From Lactobacillus sp. HBUAS51381 (GTDB lineage: Bacteria > Bacillota > Bacilli > Lactobacillales > Lactobacillaceae): a DNA stretch of 64,000 bases. The notes under the pieces are model-generated. The model saw only the letters and a program-made list of their open reading frames with translations, was not told the DNA's origin and made no database searches. The DNA lies in NCBI RefSeq assembly GCF_012641095.1, contig NZ_JAAVSC010000001.1:1-64000 (forward strand), given 5' to 3'. Shown piece by piece: positions 15,831 to 26,036 of this stretch. The translations under genes were made by a program, and so were the position numbers. The stretch's first letter is position 1. Each line of letters starts with the position of its first letter.

Positions 15831-16787
15831 TTACTCTACGGGAAACAATTCGCCCGCCGTGATGCGTTCCAGCATCAGCCGTGACGGAATGAAAAAGACG
15901 TTGCCCGTAATCGGGGTGCTGAAGTCCAGCAGGCGATCACTTTTGGTAAACATGTTTTCCAGCATGCGTTGGGTCACCGTGAAGTGGCGGGCGTAGCCAA
16001 TGAAGTAAGTTCCGACGATGCCCGCGCTAGGATTGCCGTAGGGCACATTCATGCGGACAATCTTGTGTTCGATGCCGTTCGCGTTGTCTTGGGAAGCGAT
16101 GTTGTGCGCATTGGGTAATTTTTCGTCATCCGCTAACTCCTGGTCGGTAAACTTATGCCGGCCGATCGCCTGCTCTTGGCCTTCGGTTTTCAGGGCATTC
16201 CAGGCGTCCATGTTATGCGTGTATTTTTGCGCGAAGGCGTAGGAACCGTTCACAAATTCGGGATCTTCGTCGCCGATCAGGGCGTATTGGGTGGCGTCGT
16301 TGCTGGCCGGGTTCTCGGTACCATCGACAAAGCCAATGATGGCGCGGCCTTCAAAGTAGCGAAATCCCTGCGTCTCGTCAACGACCGTCGTCCAGTTACG
16401 AAGAAACTCGCGGGCCTGGGCCATAACCTCGTAGACCACGGCCTGTTCTTTAGCGCGAACGTGCATGAACAGGTCGCCGGGCGTCGCGGGAGCGGTGTAG
16501 CGCGGTCCCTTGATGGGTGTGAAATCAACGAGTTCTTTGGGTTGACTCGCGGTTGGAAATAGCAGGCGCCAGGCCGTTGCGCCGAAGCCGAAGGCCACCT
16601 TGAGATTGGCATCCGGGTAACGAATGGCCATACTCCGCTCGATAGCGGCCAGACGGTCCGTAAACTCGGCCAGTGCGCGGCGATCCGCGTCAATATCGGT
16701 ACGATCAATCAAGTAAGTGGTGAATTGGATGTTGTCACCGGCATCGCGGTAAACGTCCTGAGCGGCTGCGGGATTCATCATCGTCAT
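15831..16787 (-). CDS. Dye-decolorizing (DyP-type) heme peroxidase
   Basis: The start is the ATG at 16787, preceded by GGAGG 8 nt upstream; a longer in-frame opening to 17018 has no ribosome binding site and no family match. The product has 318 residues. It carries the diagnostic GxxDG motif (GFVDGTENP, with the distal aspartate) and the downstream NPSAGIVGTYFIGYAR region seen in DyP/EfeB proteins. There is no Tat signal, so it is probably cytoplasmic. Members oxidise dyes or porphyrin-like substrates with H2O2, and some are linked to iron release from heme. Peroxide from pyruvate oxidase in the same genome would be a natural substrate (inference). Confidence 0.9.
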   Translation of the reverse strand: MTMMNPAAAQDVYRDAGDNIQFTTYLIDRTDIDADRRALAEFTDRLAAIERSMAIRYPDANLKVAFGFGATAWRLLFPTASQPKELVDFTPIKGPRYTAPATPGDLFMHVRAKEQAVVYEVMAQAREFLRNWTTVVDETQGFRYFEGRAIIGFVDGTENPASNDATQYALIGDEDPEFVNGSYAFAQKYTHNMDAWNALKTEGQEQAIGRHKFTDQELADDEKLPNAHNIASQDNANGIEHKIVRMNVPYGNPSAGIVGTYFIGYARHFTVTQRMLENMFTKSDRLLDFSTPITGNVFFIPSRLMLERITAGELFPVE

Positions 16788-17066
16788 GGTAGGTTCCTCC
16801 TTATGATTTAGTGGGACATCATTACCACTAGTATAGCAAGCCACTCGTAAAAGTTTGGCGGCGGTGCTCATGAGCGACAAAAAAGTTATGTGGCTTGCAA
16901 AACGTGGCCGGCTAGCCGAAACACCACAAGTTAAGGGGAACGCCGAAAAAGCCTGAGCGGGTTCGCTCAGGCTTTTGGTAACTTCATCAATTGGTTGAAA
17001 CGTGGGCCAACAGGCCATCGGTTCTGTTTAAAACGGCTTACTATTTCTGAGCCTACACGCTGATGA
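16788..17066. other. Intergenic region with terminator and a repeated motif
   Basis: Contains the terminator at 16946-16976 and, at 16997-17029, a copy of a second intergenic motif (GAAACGTGGGCCAA followed by a GTTC..TTAAAAC block) also found at 45966 and 36864. No gene seen. Confidence 0.5.
16946..16976 (-). terminator. Rho-independent terminator of the patB/DUF3737 operon
   Basis: Minus strand: AAAAGCCTGAGCG / CGCTCAGGCTTTTT with a short loop. Confidence 0.85.
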
Positions 17067-18239
17067 TCACGATTTAGCGGCTTGAAAATCCTTGACGCCA
17101 GTCACGAGCCGGTCCAGACCATCCTGTAGACGTTCCGCTGGGCAGGCCACATTGATCCGGACAAAGTCATGACCGTCACCGCCGTAGACGGCCCCAGCCG
17201 AGATAAAGAGGCCGGTGTTCTTTCGAATGAAGGCACACAGCGCCGTCGTGTCGGTGGTCACCGTCGTGCAGTCGATCCACACCAGGTAGGTAGCGTGACC
17301 GGAGATGACGTGTAGCTGGGGTAGCTTCTTTGCGATAAGCGTGGTCAGTGCCTGCTTGTTAGCGGTCACTTGGGCGTTCATCTCGTGAACCCATTCCGCC
17401 CCGGTCGTGTAGGCCGCGATACTGCCCTCGATGGCAAAGGCGTTGGGTTCGGCCAATTCGTCGGTATTGATGCCGCGATCAACACTATTACGGAGGTTTT
17501 CGTTCGGGATAATCAGCGTAGCCGCATGAAGCGCCGCCACGTTAAAGGTCTTGCTAGGAGAAACCGCCGTGATACTGTTGTTGGCGCAGATATCACTGGC
17601 TGAAGCGAAGGGGGTGTAGCCGTAACCCGTTTCGGTGATATCGCCGTGAATCTCGTCGGCAAAGACGACCACGTGGTTGTGAGCCGCCAGTTCGCCGATG
17701 TGGGTTAACTCTTCCGGCGTCCAAATCTTGCCCACGGGATTGTGAGGGTTACAGAGAATCATCATGGTGGTCAGCGGGTCGGCCATCTTGGCCGCGAGAT
17801 CGTCCCAGTCGATGGTGTATTCGCCATCGTGATACTGTAAATCGCTAGAAAGGACGTGGCGACCGTTGTTGACGATTGAATTATAGAAGATATTGTAGAC
17901 CGGTGCCTGGACTAAGACGTTGTCACCAATGTGGCTGACCCGCCGAACGGCCGAGGAAATGGCAGGCACCACGCCGGTCACAAAGCGCATCCAATCGGTA
18001 TTGGGCGCCCAGTCATGTTCCGTAGCGTACCAGTGTTGGACGGCTTCAAAGTAGGCCTGGGGAACTTCTTCGTAACCGAAGATGCCCGTGTCGGCCTTAC
18101 GTTTGATCGCATCCACAATCCCGGGTGCGGTTCGAAAGTCCATATCTGCCACCCACATGGGCAGCTCGTTTGCGGCAACGTCCCATTTTACGGAATTGGT
18201 GTGTCGCCGATTAATCATTTCTGAAAAGTTATAGCGCAT
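17067..18239 (-). CDS. patB: PLP-dependent C-S lyase / aminotransferase of the MalY/PatB family
   Basis: A 390-residue fold-type I PLP enzyme. The PLP-binding lysine lies in SPSKTFN (about residues 230-236). Upstream come the family motifs MWVADMDF (about 28-35), LCNPHNPVGK (about 160-169) and FADEIHGD (about 190-197). The family typically acts as cystathionine beta-lyase, releasing homocysteine or volatile thiols, pyruvate and ammonia. Its ATG overlaps the stop of the DUF3737 gene (TAATG), giving coupled translation. Confidence 0.88.
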   Translation of the reverse strand: MRYNFSEMINRRHTNSVKWDVAANELPMWVADMDFRTAPGIVDAIKRKADTGIFGYEEVPQAYFEAVQHWYATEHDWAPNTDWMRFVTGVVPAISSAVRRVSHIGDNVLVQAPVYNIFYNSIVNNGRHVLSSDLQYHDGEYTIDWDDLAAKMADPLTTMMILCNPHNPVGKIWTPEELTHIGELAAHNHVVVFADEIHGDITETGYGYTPFASASDICANNSITAVSPSKTFNVAALHAATLIIPNENLRNSVDRGINTDELAEPNAFAIEGSIAAYTTGAEWVHEMNAQVTANKQALTTLIAKKLPQLHVISGHATYLVWIDCTTVTTDTTALCAFIRKNTGLFISAGAVYGGDGHDFVRINVACPAERLQDGLDRLVTGVKDFQAAKS

Positions 18240-19093
18240 TATGCAGAAGCCTCCTGAGTCGTCGTGATGATCGTCTGCCGGGCATCGATCGCCGGATCGT
18301 CAAAGATGACCTTGCCGATCGCCGGTGCTGTAATTCTACCATTAATGGGGTTCTTCACGCTATCAATCGCCGTGTTGATCGTGGCGTCGATATCGGAACA
18401 GTACTCGAAGGATAAGTCGGTGTTGATGAGTGAACAGTTCTTCATCGTCAAATGGTCGACGTAACAGAGCCCCTGATCGCTTTCCAACCAACAGTTGACG
18501 AAGGTAATGTTCTTGGTATTCCAGGACAGGTATTCGCCAATAATGGTGGAGTCGTAGATCGTCACGTTGTCGCAGTTCCAGAAGGCGTCGTGGGTAATAA
18601 ACGTGGAGTTGTGGACCTCGACGTTCTTACTGCCATCGAAAGCGTAATTGCCGTTAATCTTCAGGTTGTGCGCCACCACGTTCTCGCTGTTCATTCCGAA
18701 GTAGTCACCCGTGGCGGTCACGTTATCGAGGGTGATGTCCTTGCACCACCACAGGGTTTCGCCCGCATTGGCAAAGGTTACATCATCCAAGTGAATACCT
18801 TGTGCGTGACGAAAGGTCTTGGTGGCGCGGACCATGCTATGCGTCATCGTTAAATCATGAGTGTACCAGATGCCGGCGTGGGCGTCCGGTTGCCATGTGG
18901 TGTGCGTCAATGTGGCGTGATTGGTGTACCACAACGGGTATTTCCACTTGAAAATGGTGTGGTCGATGGCGACGTTTTGGCTGTGCTTGAGGGGAGATTC
19001 CCCGTCAACGAAGGTACTGTTTGTAATGTGGAGGTCGTGGCCTTGAAATAAGGCCCGTTCTCCGGTTAAGGTTTGTTGGTTAATTTCTTTCAA
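18239..19093 (-). CDS. DUF3737 family protein (right-handed beta-helix)
   Basis: A 284-residue protein built from short repeats with regularly spaced Asn/Thr and hydrophobic residues (for example HDLTMTHSMVRA, VTIYDSTIIGEY). This is the pattern of a right-handed parallel beta-helix. It matches DUF3737, widespread in lactobacilli and of unknown function. There is no signal peptide. It is co-transcribed and overlapping with the PatB-like lyase, suggesting a shared role that is not known. Confidence 0.85.
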   Translation of the reverse strand: MKEINQQTLTGERALFQGHDLHITNSTFVDGESPLKHSQNVAIDHTIFKWKYPLWYTNHATLTHTTWQPDAHAGIWYTHDLTMTHSMVRATKTFRHAQGIHLDDVTFANAGETLWWCKDITLDNVTATGDYFGMNSENVVAHNLKINGNYAFDGSKNVEVHNSTFITHDAFWNCDNVTIYDSTIIGEYLSWNTKNITFVNCWLESDQGLCYVDHLTMKNCSLINTDLSFEYCSDIDATINTAIDSVKNPINGRITAPAIGKVIFDDPAIDARQTIITTTQEASA

Positions 19094-19203
19094 GTTTTTA
19101 ACTCCTTTGTTGCGCTTAGGTCAATGAATTCGGGCTAAATTTCCCTATGATTCCATTCTAGTACCTTAGAGCGACTCGAAGGCAAGTTATTTGGTGAAAA
19201 ACT

Positions 19204-21273
19204 TTAAATTCGCCGACGGTACCAGTAGAAGCGATCGATCAAAACGAGTCCACCCAACCAGATGGCGCCGATGAGTAACCAGAACTTATTCGGGGTCAGG
19301 GTTGGGCCATAGCTGTGCTGGTCAACGACAAAGCGGAGATACTGGTGCGGATGCGTCGTGAGTGGTTGTGGCAACAAGGCGTAATTGGCTGGGGCCGTGA
19401 CTAACTTTTGCGGTTGTTGGCCGGTGGCCGTGATGGTCAGACGGTAGTGACCGGCGGCAAGTAACGGCAGCCGTTGATCCAGGGACAAGTCCGCCCCACG
19501 GGTTTCCCAAATACGCTTTCCCTGACCGTCTGTGAGCGTCAAACGCCCCGTAAAGGCTTCACCGTTGTTGATGAGAAGGTGATCAAAGGGTAATGGCGCG
19601 GTAAACGGTTGCGTAATGGCCTGGTGATTGGTCAATTTGAGACGATGATTCTGATAGTAGCGGCCCTCATTTTGACTAATCACGCTGATTGGGTGCGCGC
19701 GGGGCTGGGTCGTGAGGCCGTAATTTTGCCACGCACCGAGACTCAAGGCGAGCGTGAACGCCACGGCGAACCCCAGGGGAAGCCACCGCGACCGGTACGA
19801 CCATTGAAGGAGATTGAGCGGTTGCCGGTATCCCGCGGCGGTGCCAGCGATTAACAGGGGAAGCAAGGGGAGCGCGTAACGCTCCTCGGTTTCCCAGAAG
19901 ATGACGTGAAAACAGATCAAACCGATGATGAAGACGCCACCGAGTAGGTATGCGGCACTTAATTTACGGCGGCGAATCTGTTGGAGGCCCCAGCCACAAT
20001 TCACAATCAGCAACGCGAGATAGTTGATCTGGCACCAATTGGCCAGTAGCCAGTCGGTGGTGCTGCGGTGTTGGCGATACCAAGTGGGCGTGCGGTCAAA
20101 GGCTGGCGAGATTTGAAAACTATCAAAGGTCCCCGTGGCAAGAAATAGACGGGCCTTGCGATAAAGGTGTTTGACGACACCCACGGGTCCCAGTCGTTGG
20201 AGATAACCTTGAAAGTTGGCTTTCGCCTGTCGCTGCTTGGCTGTGGCCGTGGGCAGTTTAATGATTTGGCTGGCATCGGCCCGGTTGTACTCCCCGTAAT
20301 AGTCGGGATTCCAGCTCATGGCAATCCAGCTGATGGCGGGAAGCGTGCGGTTGGGTTGCGTTTGGTAACCGGCCGCCCGTTCCCCGGCATGGGTCAGTAG
20401 CGTGCCGCCCAATAGGAGCGCCAGGAGCAGGAGGGTAAGGCCGCTACGTGTGATCAGGGGATGCGTGGCGGCATTTGGCAGGAGCCACAGGATCAGAAGG
20501 ACGGCGATGATGAGGACGATAAAGTTGGCCTTTAAAAGGTAGGTCAATGTCAGGAGTATCCCCAGTACGAGGGCTCGCGGTAGCCGTTGTTGCCAGGTGG
20601 TCGCGTGCAGGAGGCCCCGCACCAAAACGACGGTGATCAAGCCAGCGGGCAACACGTAGGTGTCGCTGTACGTGTTGAGCGCATAGGCATAGAGTGGCAC
20701 CGTGCCAATGATGATGGTTAAAAACAGATGACCACGGGCGGGATTACGCCGTCGAATCGCCCACCAAGCGGTAATCAGGCCAACGTCGAGCCACGCAAAT
20801 TGGACCAGGTTAAGCCAGGTACCGGTATTGTTGCCCATGAGGAATTGGCCAGCCTTGAGCAGGCCACTCAATAGTAGGGTCAGGGTCACGTTATTGGGAT
20901 AAGTGTAGAAGTAGGCGGCCCAATGGTGACTCCCTTGGAGCAGGCTGAGGGCCTGTTGGTGAACAAAGTAAAGGTCGGCGCGCGGGGCACTTACCCAGTG
21001 GTAGGCCACGTAGAGCTGAATCAGCAGGAGCCCCGCCCAGAGTCCCCCGGTCAGTAACCGGTGCTGGAGAGTGGACAGACGGTGAAACCAGCGAAAGGAA
21101 AGGCCAATGCCCCCCAAGTACACGCCGGCCCCCAGGATAATGACCACGGGTGATAGCCAATCGTGATCGACCCGAAAGGTAATTGGATTCAGGCCGGCCA
21201 ATAGACCAGTGGCGAGAAACGTTAAACTGATGAGGCCACAAAGACCAATGGCCAGACGCTTTCGAATCGACAT
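19204..21273 (-). CDS. Polytopic GT-C-type glycosyltransferase (GT39/PMT-like)
   Basis: A 689-residue membrane protein with about 11-13 helices in the first 480 residues. The large extracytoplasmic loop 1 contains APRADLYFVHQQ, an Asp in the position expected for the catalytic residue of GT-C enzymes. A C-terminal extracytoplasmic domain (about 500-660) and a final helix follow. It lies 12 bp downstream of a DPM1-like GT2 gene. This pairing is typical: the GT2 makes an undecaprenyl-phosphate sugar, and the GT-C enzyme transfers the sugar outside the membrane to a wall polymer or protein. The acceptor is unknown. Confidence 0.72.
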   Translation of the reverse strand: MSIRKRLAIGLCGLISLTFLATGLLAGLNPITFRVDHDWLSPVVIILGAGVYLGGIGLSFRWFHRLSTLQHRLLTGGLWAGLLLIQLYVAYHWVSAPRADLYFVHQQALSLLQGSHHWAAYFYTYPNNVTLTLLLSGLLKAGQFLMGNNTGTWLNLVQFAWLDVGLITAWWAIRRRNPARGHLFLTIIIGTVPLYAYALNTYSDTYVLPAGLITVVLVRGLLHATTWQQRLPRALVLGILLTLTYLLKANFIVLIIAVLLILWLLPNAATHPLITRSGLTLLLLALLLGGTLLTHAGERAAGYQTQPNRTLPAISWIAMSWNPDYYGEYNRADASQIIKLPTATAKQRQAKANFQGYLQRLGPVGVVKHLYRKARLFLATGTFDSFQISPAFDRTPTWYRQHRSTTDWLLANWCQINYLALLIVNCGWGLQQIRRRKLSAAYLLGGVFIIGLICFHVIFWETEERYALPLLPLLIAGTAAGYRQPLNLLQWSYRSRWLPLGFAVAFTLALSLGAWQNYGLTTQPRAHPISVISQNEGRYYQNHRLKLTNHQAITQPFTAPLPFDHLLINNGEAFTGRLTLTDGQGKRIWETRGADLSLDQRLPLLAAGHYRLTITATGQQPQKLVTAPANYALLPQPLTTHPHQYLRFVVDQHSYGPTLTPNKFWLLIGAIWLGGLVLIDRFYWYRRRI

Positions 21274-21285
21274 GCGGGCGCCTCC

Positions 21286-22311
21286 TTACTTAATGGATTG
21301 ATGATCAAGGTGAAATTCAGTGACCGTCGATTTCGTATCCGTAAAGGCCGGCGTGAAGGTGTCGGTCTGAATGATGAAACGGGGACGGTGCTTGGCTTCC
21401 GTGAAGGAGCGGCCGACGTATTCGCCAATAATGCTGATGGCGACAAGCTGGAAACCGCCCAAGAACCATAACGAGAGCATGATGGAGCTCCACCCCGTCA
21501 CGACCATGCCGCGGAAGTGTTGAATGAGAATCCACAGTAACATCGCCAGTGCCCCGCCGCAGATGATGATACCGGCGTAGAGTACGGCCCGAATTGGCGC
21601 AACGGAAAAGGAAAAGAGGCCATCAAGGGCGAAACGAATCATCTTCCGTAGCGGATATTTAGAGGTCCCGGCCTGACGGGGAGCGCGTTTGTAATACAGC
21701 CGCGTGCTGGGGAACCCCAGCTGCGGAATGATCCCTCGAATGAAGGGATGGGATTCTTTGAACTGCATCAGAGCCGCGACTGCTCGGCGACTCATTAGGC
21801 GAAAGTCGGAATGGTTAGGCACCAATTCCACGCCCATTTTCTTCATGAACCAGTAAAAGCCCTCGGCGGTTGACCGTTTGAACCACGTGTCGGTCGAACG
21901 GTCGTTGCGGACACCGTAAACGATATCGAAGCCCGCGTGCGCTTGCGCAACCATCTTAAAGATCAACTGAGGATCATCTTGTAGATCGGCGTCAATCGTA
22001 ATAATCAGATCGGCGTAACGGTGGGCCACCTGCATGCCGGCCATCAAGGCGGCTTCTTGACCGTAGTTTCGGCTGAACTTTAAGCCGGTGAATAGGGCAT
22101 CTTCGTGGCGTAGCTGTGTGATCAGTCCCCAGGTCCGATCTTGGCTTCCGTCATCCACAAATAAAATCTTACTGTCCGCCGTAATCTGTTGTGCGGTGAT
22201 TAGGCGCGTCATAATATCGTGCAGGACGCGTGCACTGGTCGGTAACATCGGTTCCTCGTTGTAGCAAGGCACGACCAGCGTTAAACGCGGTGTGGTTTCT
22301 TTCTTCGTCAT
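21286..22311 (-). CDS. GT2 family glycosyltransferase (GtrB/DPM1-like, undecaprenyl-phosphate sugar synthase)
   Basis: The start is ATG 22311, behind GGGGGG 8 nt upstream, giving 341 residues; nine extra residues further upstream are unlikely. The GT-A domain comes first: LVVPCYNEE near the start, FVDDGSQDRTW (about 47-57), and the DAD-type motif TIDADLQDDP (about 98-107). Two membrane helices (about 230-255 and 265-290) anchor it. The family transfers glucose or a related sugar from a nucleotide donor to undecaprenyl phosphate on the cytoplasmic face. It is operonic with the GT-C enzyme. Confidence 0.88.
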   Translation of the reverse strand: MTKKETTPRLTLVVPCYNEEPMLPTSARVLHDIMTRLITAQQITADSKILFVDDGSQDRTWGLITQLRHEDALFTGLKFSRNYGQEAALMAGMQVAHRYADLIITIDADLQDDPQLIFKMVAQAHAGFDIVYGVRNDRSTDTWFKRSTAEGFYWFMKKMGVELVPNHSDFRLMSRRAVAALMQFKESHPFIRGIIPQLGFPSTRLYYKRAPRQAGTSKYPLRKMIRFALDGLFSFSVAPIRAVLYAGIIICGGALAMLLWILIQHFRGMVVTGWSSIMLSLWFLGGFQLVAISIIGEYVGRSFTEAKHRPRFIIQTDTFTPAFTDTKSTVTEFHLDHQSIK

Positions 22312-22462
22312 TTTCAATTCCCCCCAAAGAATAAGCAATGCTTCGTCTTAGATTATAAACCGCGGGGGGATAAAGCACGGTGTCGAGCCCCCCGACTTAA
22401 GCTACTTTTAAGCAACTTATCGAAGAGCTTAAGCAATTGACCAATTTAACTGAGATAGGGTC

Positions 22463-22504
22463 AAAAAAATTGGTCTAGGTCATGCTTTAAAACCCAAACC
22501 AATT
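22463..22504 (-). terminator. Rho-independent terminator after purH
   Basis: Minus strand: AATTGGT / ACCAATT around a long loop, followed by TTTTTTT. Confidence 0.7.
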
Positions 22505-22580
22505 CGGCATTTTTAGTTAAGCTAGCGTAAGGAAACTAACGACCATTCGGCTAGCACGGTTGTGGTCAGTGGGTCCGTCA

Positions 22581-24110
22581 TTAGTGACGGAAGTGGCGAT
22601 TGCCCGTGAAGACCAACGCGACGCCCAACTTGTTGGCCATGGCAATCGAGTCCTTATCGCGAATACTCCCACCGGGTTCGGCAATCACTTTAATCCCGTG
22701 TTCCGCCGCGTAGGCCACACAATCATCCATGGGGAAGAACGCATCGGAGACCAGCACGGCTTGGTCGAAGTTAGGCTTGTCGCTGGCCTTAGTGACCGCA
22801 ATCTTAACCGCATCGATGCGATTCATTTGGCCGGGACCAATCCCAAGCGTCTGATCCGGCGTGTTCACGACGATCGCATTACTCTTCACGAACTTAATGG
22901 CTTTGAGGCCAAAGGTGATCGCGTCCAATTGGGCAGTCGTTGGTTGGGCGGTGCTGACTGTCTGGAAGTTAGCGGGATCATCGCGGACATTGTCACGTTC
23001 CTGACGGAGGAGTCCGCCCCGAACGGAAATGAGCTCATCAGCTTCGGGAGCCTGTGCCGTGGTAAAGTCAACGGTCATCAACCGCAGATTCTTCTTTTTC
23101 GCGAGCACGTCATAGGCGTCATCCGCAAAGGCGGGCGCAATGATGATCTCCAAGAAGAGTTGGTGCATCTTCGTGGCGGTGGCGAGATCAACGGGACGGT
23201 TTAGGACAATGATACCCCCGAAGATCGACATGGAATCGGCGGCGTAACACTTATCCCAAGCGGCTTCCAGCGTGTCTGCCGAGCCAATGCCACAGGGATT
23301 CATGTGCTTGAGCGCCACGACCGTTGGTTCGGAAAATTCACGAATCAGCCCTAACGCGGCATCGGCATCCTTGATGTTGTTGAAGGACAGTGGCTTACCG
23401 TGAAGTTGCTTGGCGGCAGCGATGGAGAAGGGTGCGGGATGATAGTCGGCGTAGAAGGTGGCCGTTTGCTGGGGATTTTCGCCGTAGCGTAGCGCCTGTT
23501 GGCGTTTGTAGGTGAGGGTAAGCGTCTCGGGCTTGGCCTCGTCCGTCAGGTAATTGGCAATGACGGCGTCGTAGTGGGCCGTGTGGTGAAAGACTTTAGC
23601 GGCCAGGTGTTTCCGGAAACGTTGGTCATCACTGGCCGTGTCCAACGCATGACTGACTTGATCGTAGTCGGCGGGATCACAAATAACCAAGACGTCGCGG
23701 TAATTTTTGGCAGCCGCTCGAATGAGTGACGGTCCGCCGATATCGATCTGTTCGACGGCATCGGCGAGGGTCACGTTGGGATCACTGATGGTTTGCGCAA
23801 AGGGATACAGATTGACACAGACCAAGTCAATGGGGGTAATCGCGTGTTCGGCCAACGTGTTGACGTGCCGTGGATTTTCACGTTGGGCTAGGATGCCGCC
23901 AAAGACGCGTGGATTGAGCGTCTTGACGCGACCATCCAGCACTTCGGGGAAGTGTGTCACGTCTTCGATGGGCGTAACAGCGACGCTTGCGGCTTTCAGG
24001 GCGGCTTGCGTACCGCCGGTTGAGACGATTTCAAAATGATGGGTGATTAAGGTACGTGCGAATTCAACGATGCCGGTTTTATCGGAAACACTAAGTAATG
24101 CACGGCGCAT
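22581..24110 (-). CDS. purH: Bifunctional AICAR transformylase / IMP cyclohydrolase
   Basis: A 509-residue cytoplasmic enzyme for the last two steps of purine synthesis. The N-terminal MGS-like cyclohydrolase domain (about 1-125) opens [17 protein letters not shown]. The C-terminal transformylase domain includes the catalytic Lys-His in [10 protein letters not shown] and the late motif [12 protein letters not shown]. The start follows AGGAGGTCTCGCCC. No other pur gene is adjacent, so purH stands apart from a purine operon within this window. A PurBox-like AAATCCGAAC lies about 210 bp upstream. Confidence 0.95.
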   Translation of the reverse strand: MRRALLSVSDKTGIVEFARTLITHHFEIVSTGGTQAALKAASVAVTPIEDVTHFPEVLDGRVKTLNPRVFGGILAQRENPRHVNTLAEHAITPIDLVCVNLYPFAQTISDPNVTLADAVEQIDIGGPSLIRAAAKNYRDVLVICDPADYDQVSHALDTASDDQRFRKHLAAKVFHHTAHYDAVIANYLTDEAKPETLTLTYKRQQALRYGENPQQTATFYADYHPAPFSIAAAKQLHGKPLSFNNIKDADAALGLIREFSEPTVVALKHMNPCGIGSADTLEAAWDKCYAADSMSIFGGIIVLNRPVDLATATKMHQLFLEIIIAPAFADDAYDVLAKKKNLRLMTVDFTTAQAPEADELISVRGGLLRQERDNVRDDPANFQTVSTAQPTTAQLDAITFGLKAIKFVKSNAIVVNTPDQTLGIGPGQMNRIDAVKIAVTKASDKPNFDQAVLVSDAFFPMDDCVAYAAEHGIKVIAEPGGSIRDKDSIAMANKLGVALVFTGNRHFRH

Positions 24111-24666
24111 GGGCGAGACCTCCTAGGATTAAATGAATTAGCTCCATCATACGCGATTAATGACGAATGTTCAACGGGAACGAATTATAAATATTCGTAT
24201 AATTAGTCAACGGTGGTTGCGATTAGCTGAGATAGGCTTACCTATAACCCGCTGAATGTTTCTAAGTATCAAAGAATATAGGCAACCCTGACCTTATAGG
24301 CGAAAATTATTAAATTAATAAAATCCGAACGACCGGCCGGTTGGCGTTGAAATGGCCAAGCGTACGCCGTACAGTCAGCTTGTGAAGTTTGAACGGCCTA
24401 AATTCAATTGACCTTACGAATCGTCAGCCGCGAGATAAGTGCTGACTATCGTTGATTTACCGGCGTTGTTGTAATAAATATAATTGTAACGTCCGGTAAC
24501 TGAACTGCAATCCTTTCGTTACGGTCTGCACATTTAACTCGGGTACTGTTAAGGAAGCGTTGAAATGAGGTGAGAACATACGCGGAATCATGGGGAAGCG
24601 TTCGGGGAAGCAAGACGCTTTTGTTAGGAGTAGGCACACCAATTTTGAATAGGGAAGTGCCAAGTT
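24111..24666. other. Divergent intergenic region between purH and the lysozyme gene
   Basis: No gene seen. It contains an inverted repeat ACGAAT / ATTCGT near 24179-24197, a PurBox-like AAATCCGAAC at 24321-24330, and AT-rich stretches that probably carry both promoters. Confidence 0.4.
24321..24330 (+). promoter_or_regulatory. Possible PurBox
   Basis: AAATCCGAAC matches the AWWWCCGAAC core of PurR sites in Gram-positive bacteria. Only one good copy is visible and it is about 210 bp from purH, so this is tentative. Confidence 0.3.
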
Positions 24667-26016
24667 ATGTCGAATAAGCATCGTTGGGTTAAACGATTAA
24701 CCCAGGCGGTCGTTGCCGCCAGTGCCCTGATTGGGATTGCCTGGGGCGGTCAAACGGTGGCTAATGCGAGTACACTAGCCATTCCGGATATTTCCGAATG
24801 GCAGGGAAAGCTGACGGCCAGTCAGGTCTCGAATTTAAAGAGTCAAGTGTCCTTTGTAATTAATCGGCGGCAGTACGGGTCGTCGTATCAAGATTTATAT
24901 GCAACCAATAACACCGCGTTGTACGTGAAATATGGGATTCCCTTTGGTGAATACGACTATGCGCGCTTCACGAGTGCGGCGAGCGCTAAGCAGGAAGCCA
25001 AGGACTTTTATAATCGTTCCAATAAGAACGCGTCCTTCTACGCGCTGGATTTTGAAGAAAACGACGTCACGTCCGGCACCACCAATGCCGCCGTCAAGGC
25101 CTGGTATGATGAAATGCGGTCGTTGACGGGCAAGAACCTTGTTTTCTACTCTTACCAATCCTTTGCCACGACCTATGCCAACACGGCCAGAACGAGTTTT
25201 GACGCACAGTGGATCGCCAACTATTCGTACGCCCCTACCATTTCGTATGCGTTGTGGCAATACACCGATAATAATTATTTAGCTGCATTGAATGAATATA
25301 CGGATAACAGTAAGGCGGTGACCTCGGTTCATCCAATCAGTTGGTGGACGGATAGCGTGTCAACAGCGCTGGCAAGCGTTAACTACGCGTACAGCAGTTA
25401 CAAGACGGGACAGCATATTTATTTACATAATAATGCCTCCAAATATGCCGACGGAACCAAGATTGCCACAGCCGATCGCCAGAGATTCTACAAGATTTCG
25501 AAGGTGAAAAGCCTGACGCAGTCACGGTCCAAGCAGGCACTGTACATTAGCGCGCTGGGTAAATGGGTGCTGTCACAAGATGGCACGGGTTACTATGTCG
25601 GTCAACACGGGTCCTACACGTTGAAGCACAAGCTGAATTTATATTCAGATTCAGGTCTGACCAAGAAAACGGGGAGCTACTACGTTTCCGGTGATACGGT
25701 CGCTGGAAAATTGGTTAAGGCCCCGAGTGGCAAGTCATATCGGATTAAGACGAAGCTAGGCTACATGTCGGCCAACACCCAGTTTGTGACGCCGGCGTAC
25801 TACGAATCACTGAATTCGGCGAAGAGCATAACCACCAAGAAGAAAATTTACGAGTACAAGAAGTCTTCGTTTGCGAAGTCCAGTCGGTCAACCGCCGTTA
25901 AGAAAGGCACGAAGCTTACAGTGACGGCCGTTAAGAAGCGGTCAACAGGGTCACGGTACTTCGTCTTGAGCAATGGCAAATATGTCACGGCCTTGAAGAG
26001 TTACGTGACGCAGTAA
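24667..26016 (+). CDS. Secreted GH25 lysozyme with C-terminal wall-binding repeats
   Basis: A 449-residue protein with a signal peptide (about residues 1-36, ending VANAS). The GH25 domain (about 38-225) shows DISEWQG near its start and the catalytic acidic motif YALDFEEND (about 132-140). The C-terminal half (about 240-449) is Lys/Tyr/Ser-rich with repeated YxSxxGK..L patterns and resembles SH3-like or SLAP-type wall-binding modules. It cleaves beta-1,4 bonds of peptidoglycan, so it is probably an autolysin. A secreted unknown protein follows 20 bp downstream. Confidence 0.9.
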   Translation: MSNKHRWVKRLTQAVVAASALIGIAWGGQTVANASTLAIPDISEWQGKLTASQVSNLKSQVSFVINRRQYGSSYQDLYATNNTALYVKYGIPFGEYDYARFTSAASAKQEAKDFYNRSNKNASFYALDFEENDVTSGTTNAAVKAWYDEMRSLTGKNLVFYSYQSFATTYANTARTSFDAQWIANYSYAPTISYALWQYTDNNYLAALNEYTDNSKAVTSVHPISWWTDSVSTALASVNYAYSSYKTGQHIYLHNNASKYADGTKIATADRQRFYKISKVKSLTQSRSKQALYISALGKWVLSQDGTGYYVGQHGSYTLKHKLNLYSDSGLTKKTGSYYVSGDTVAGKLVKAPSGKSYRIKTKLGYMSANTQFVTPAYYESLNSAKSITTKKKIYEYKKSSFAKSSRSTAVKKGTKLTVTAVKKRSTGSRYFVLSNGKYVTALKSYVTQ

Positions 26017-26036
26017 AAACGAGGAGCTGAATAAAG

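Noticed and set aside
16788-17018. N-terminal extension of the DyP peroxidase to 17018
   Set aside because: The extra 77 codons cross the promoter region and lack a ribosome binding site, whereas ATG 16787 has GGAGG at the right distance and gives the usual family length.
24225-24300. TPP riboswitch upstream of purH or the lysozyme (GCTGAGAT..ACCCGCTGAA)
   Set aside because: Only the GCTGAGA and ACCC..GAA fragments are present; the CCTGATC and GCG-AGGG parts of the consensus are missing and no thiamine gene follows.
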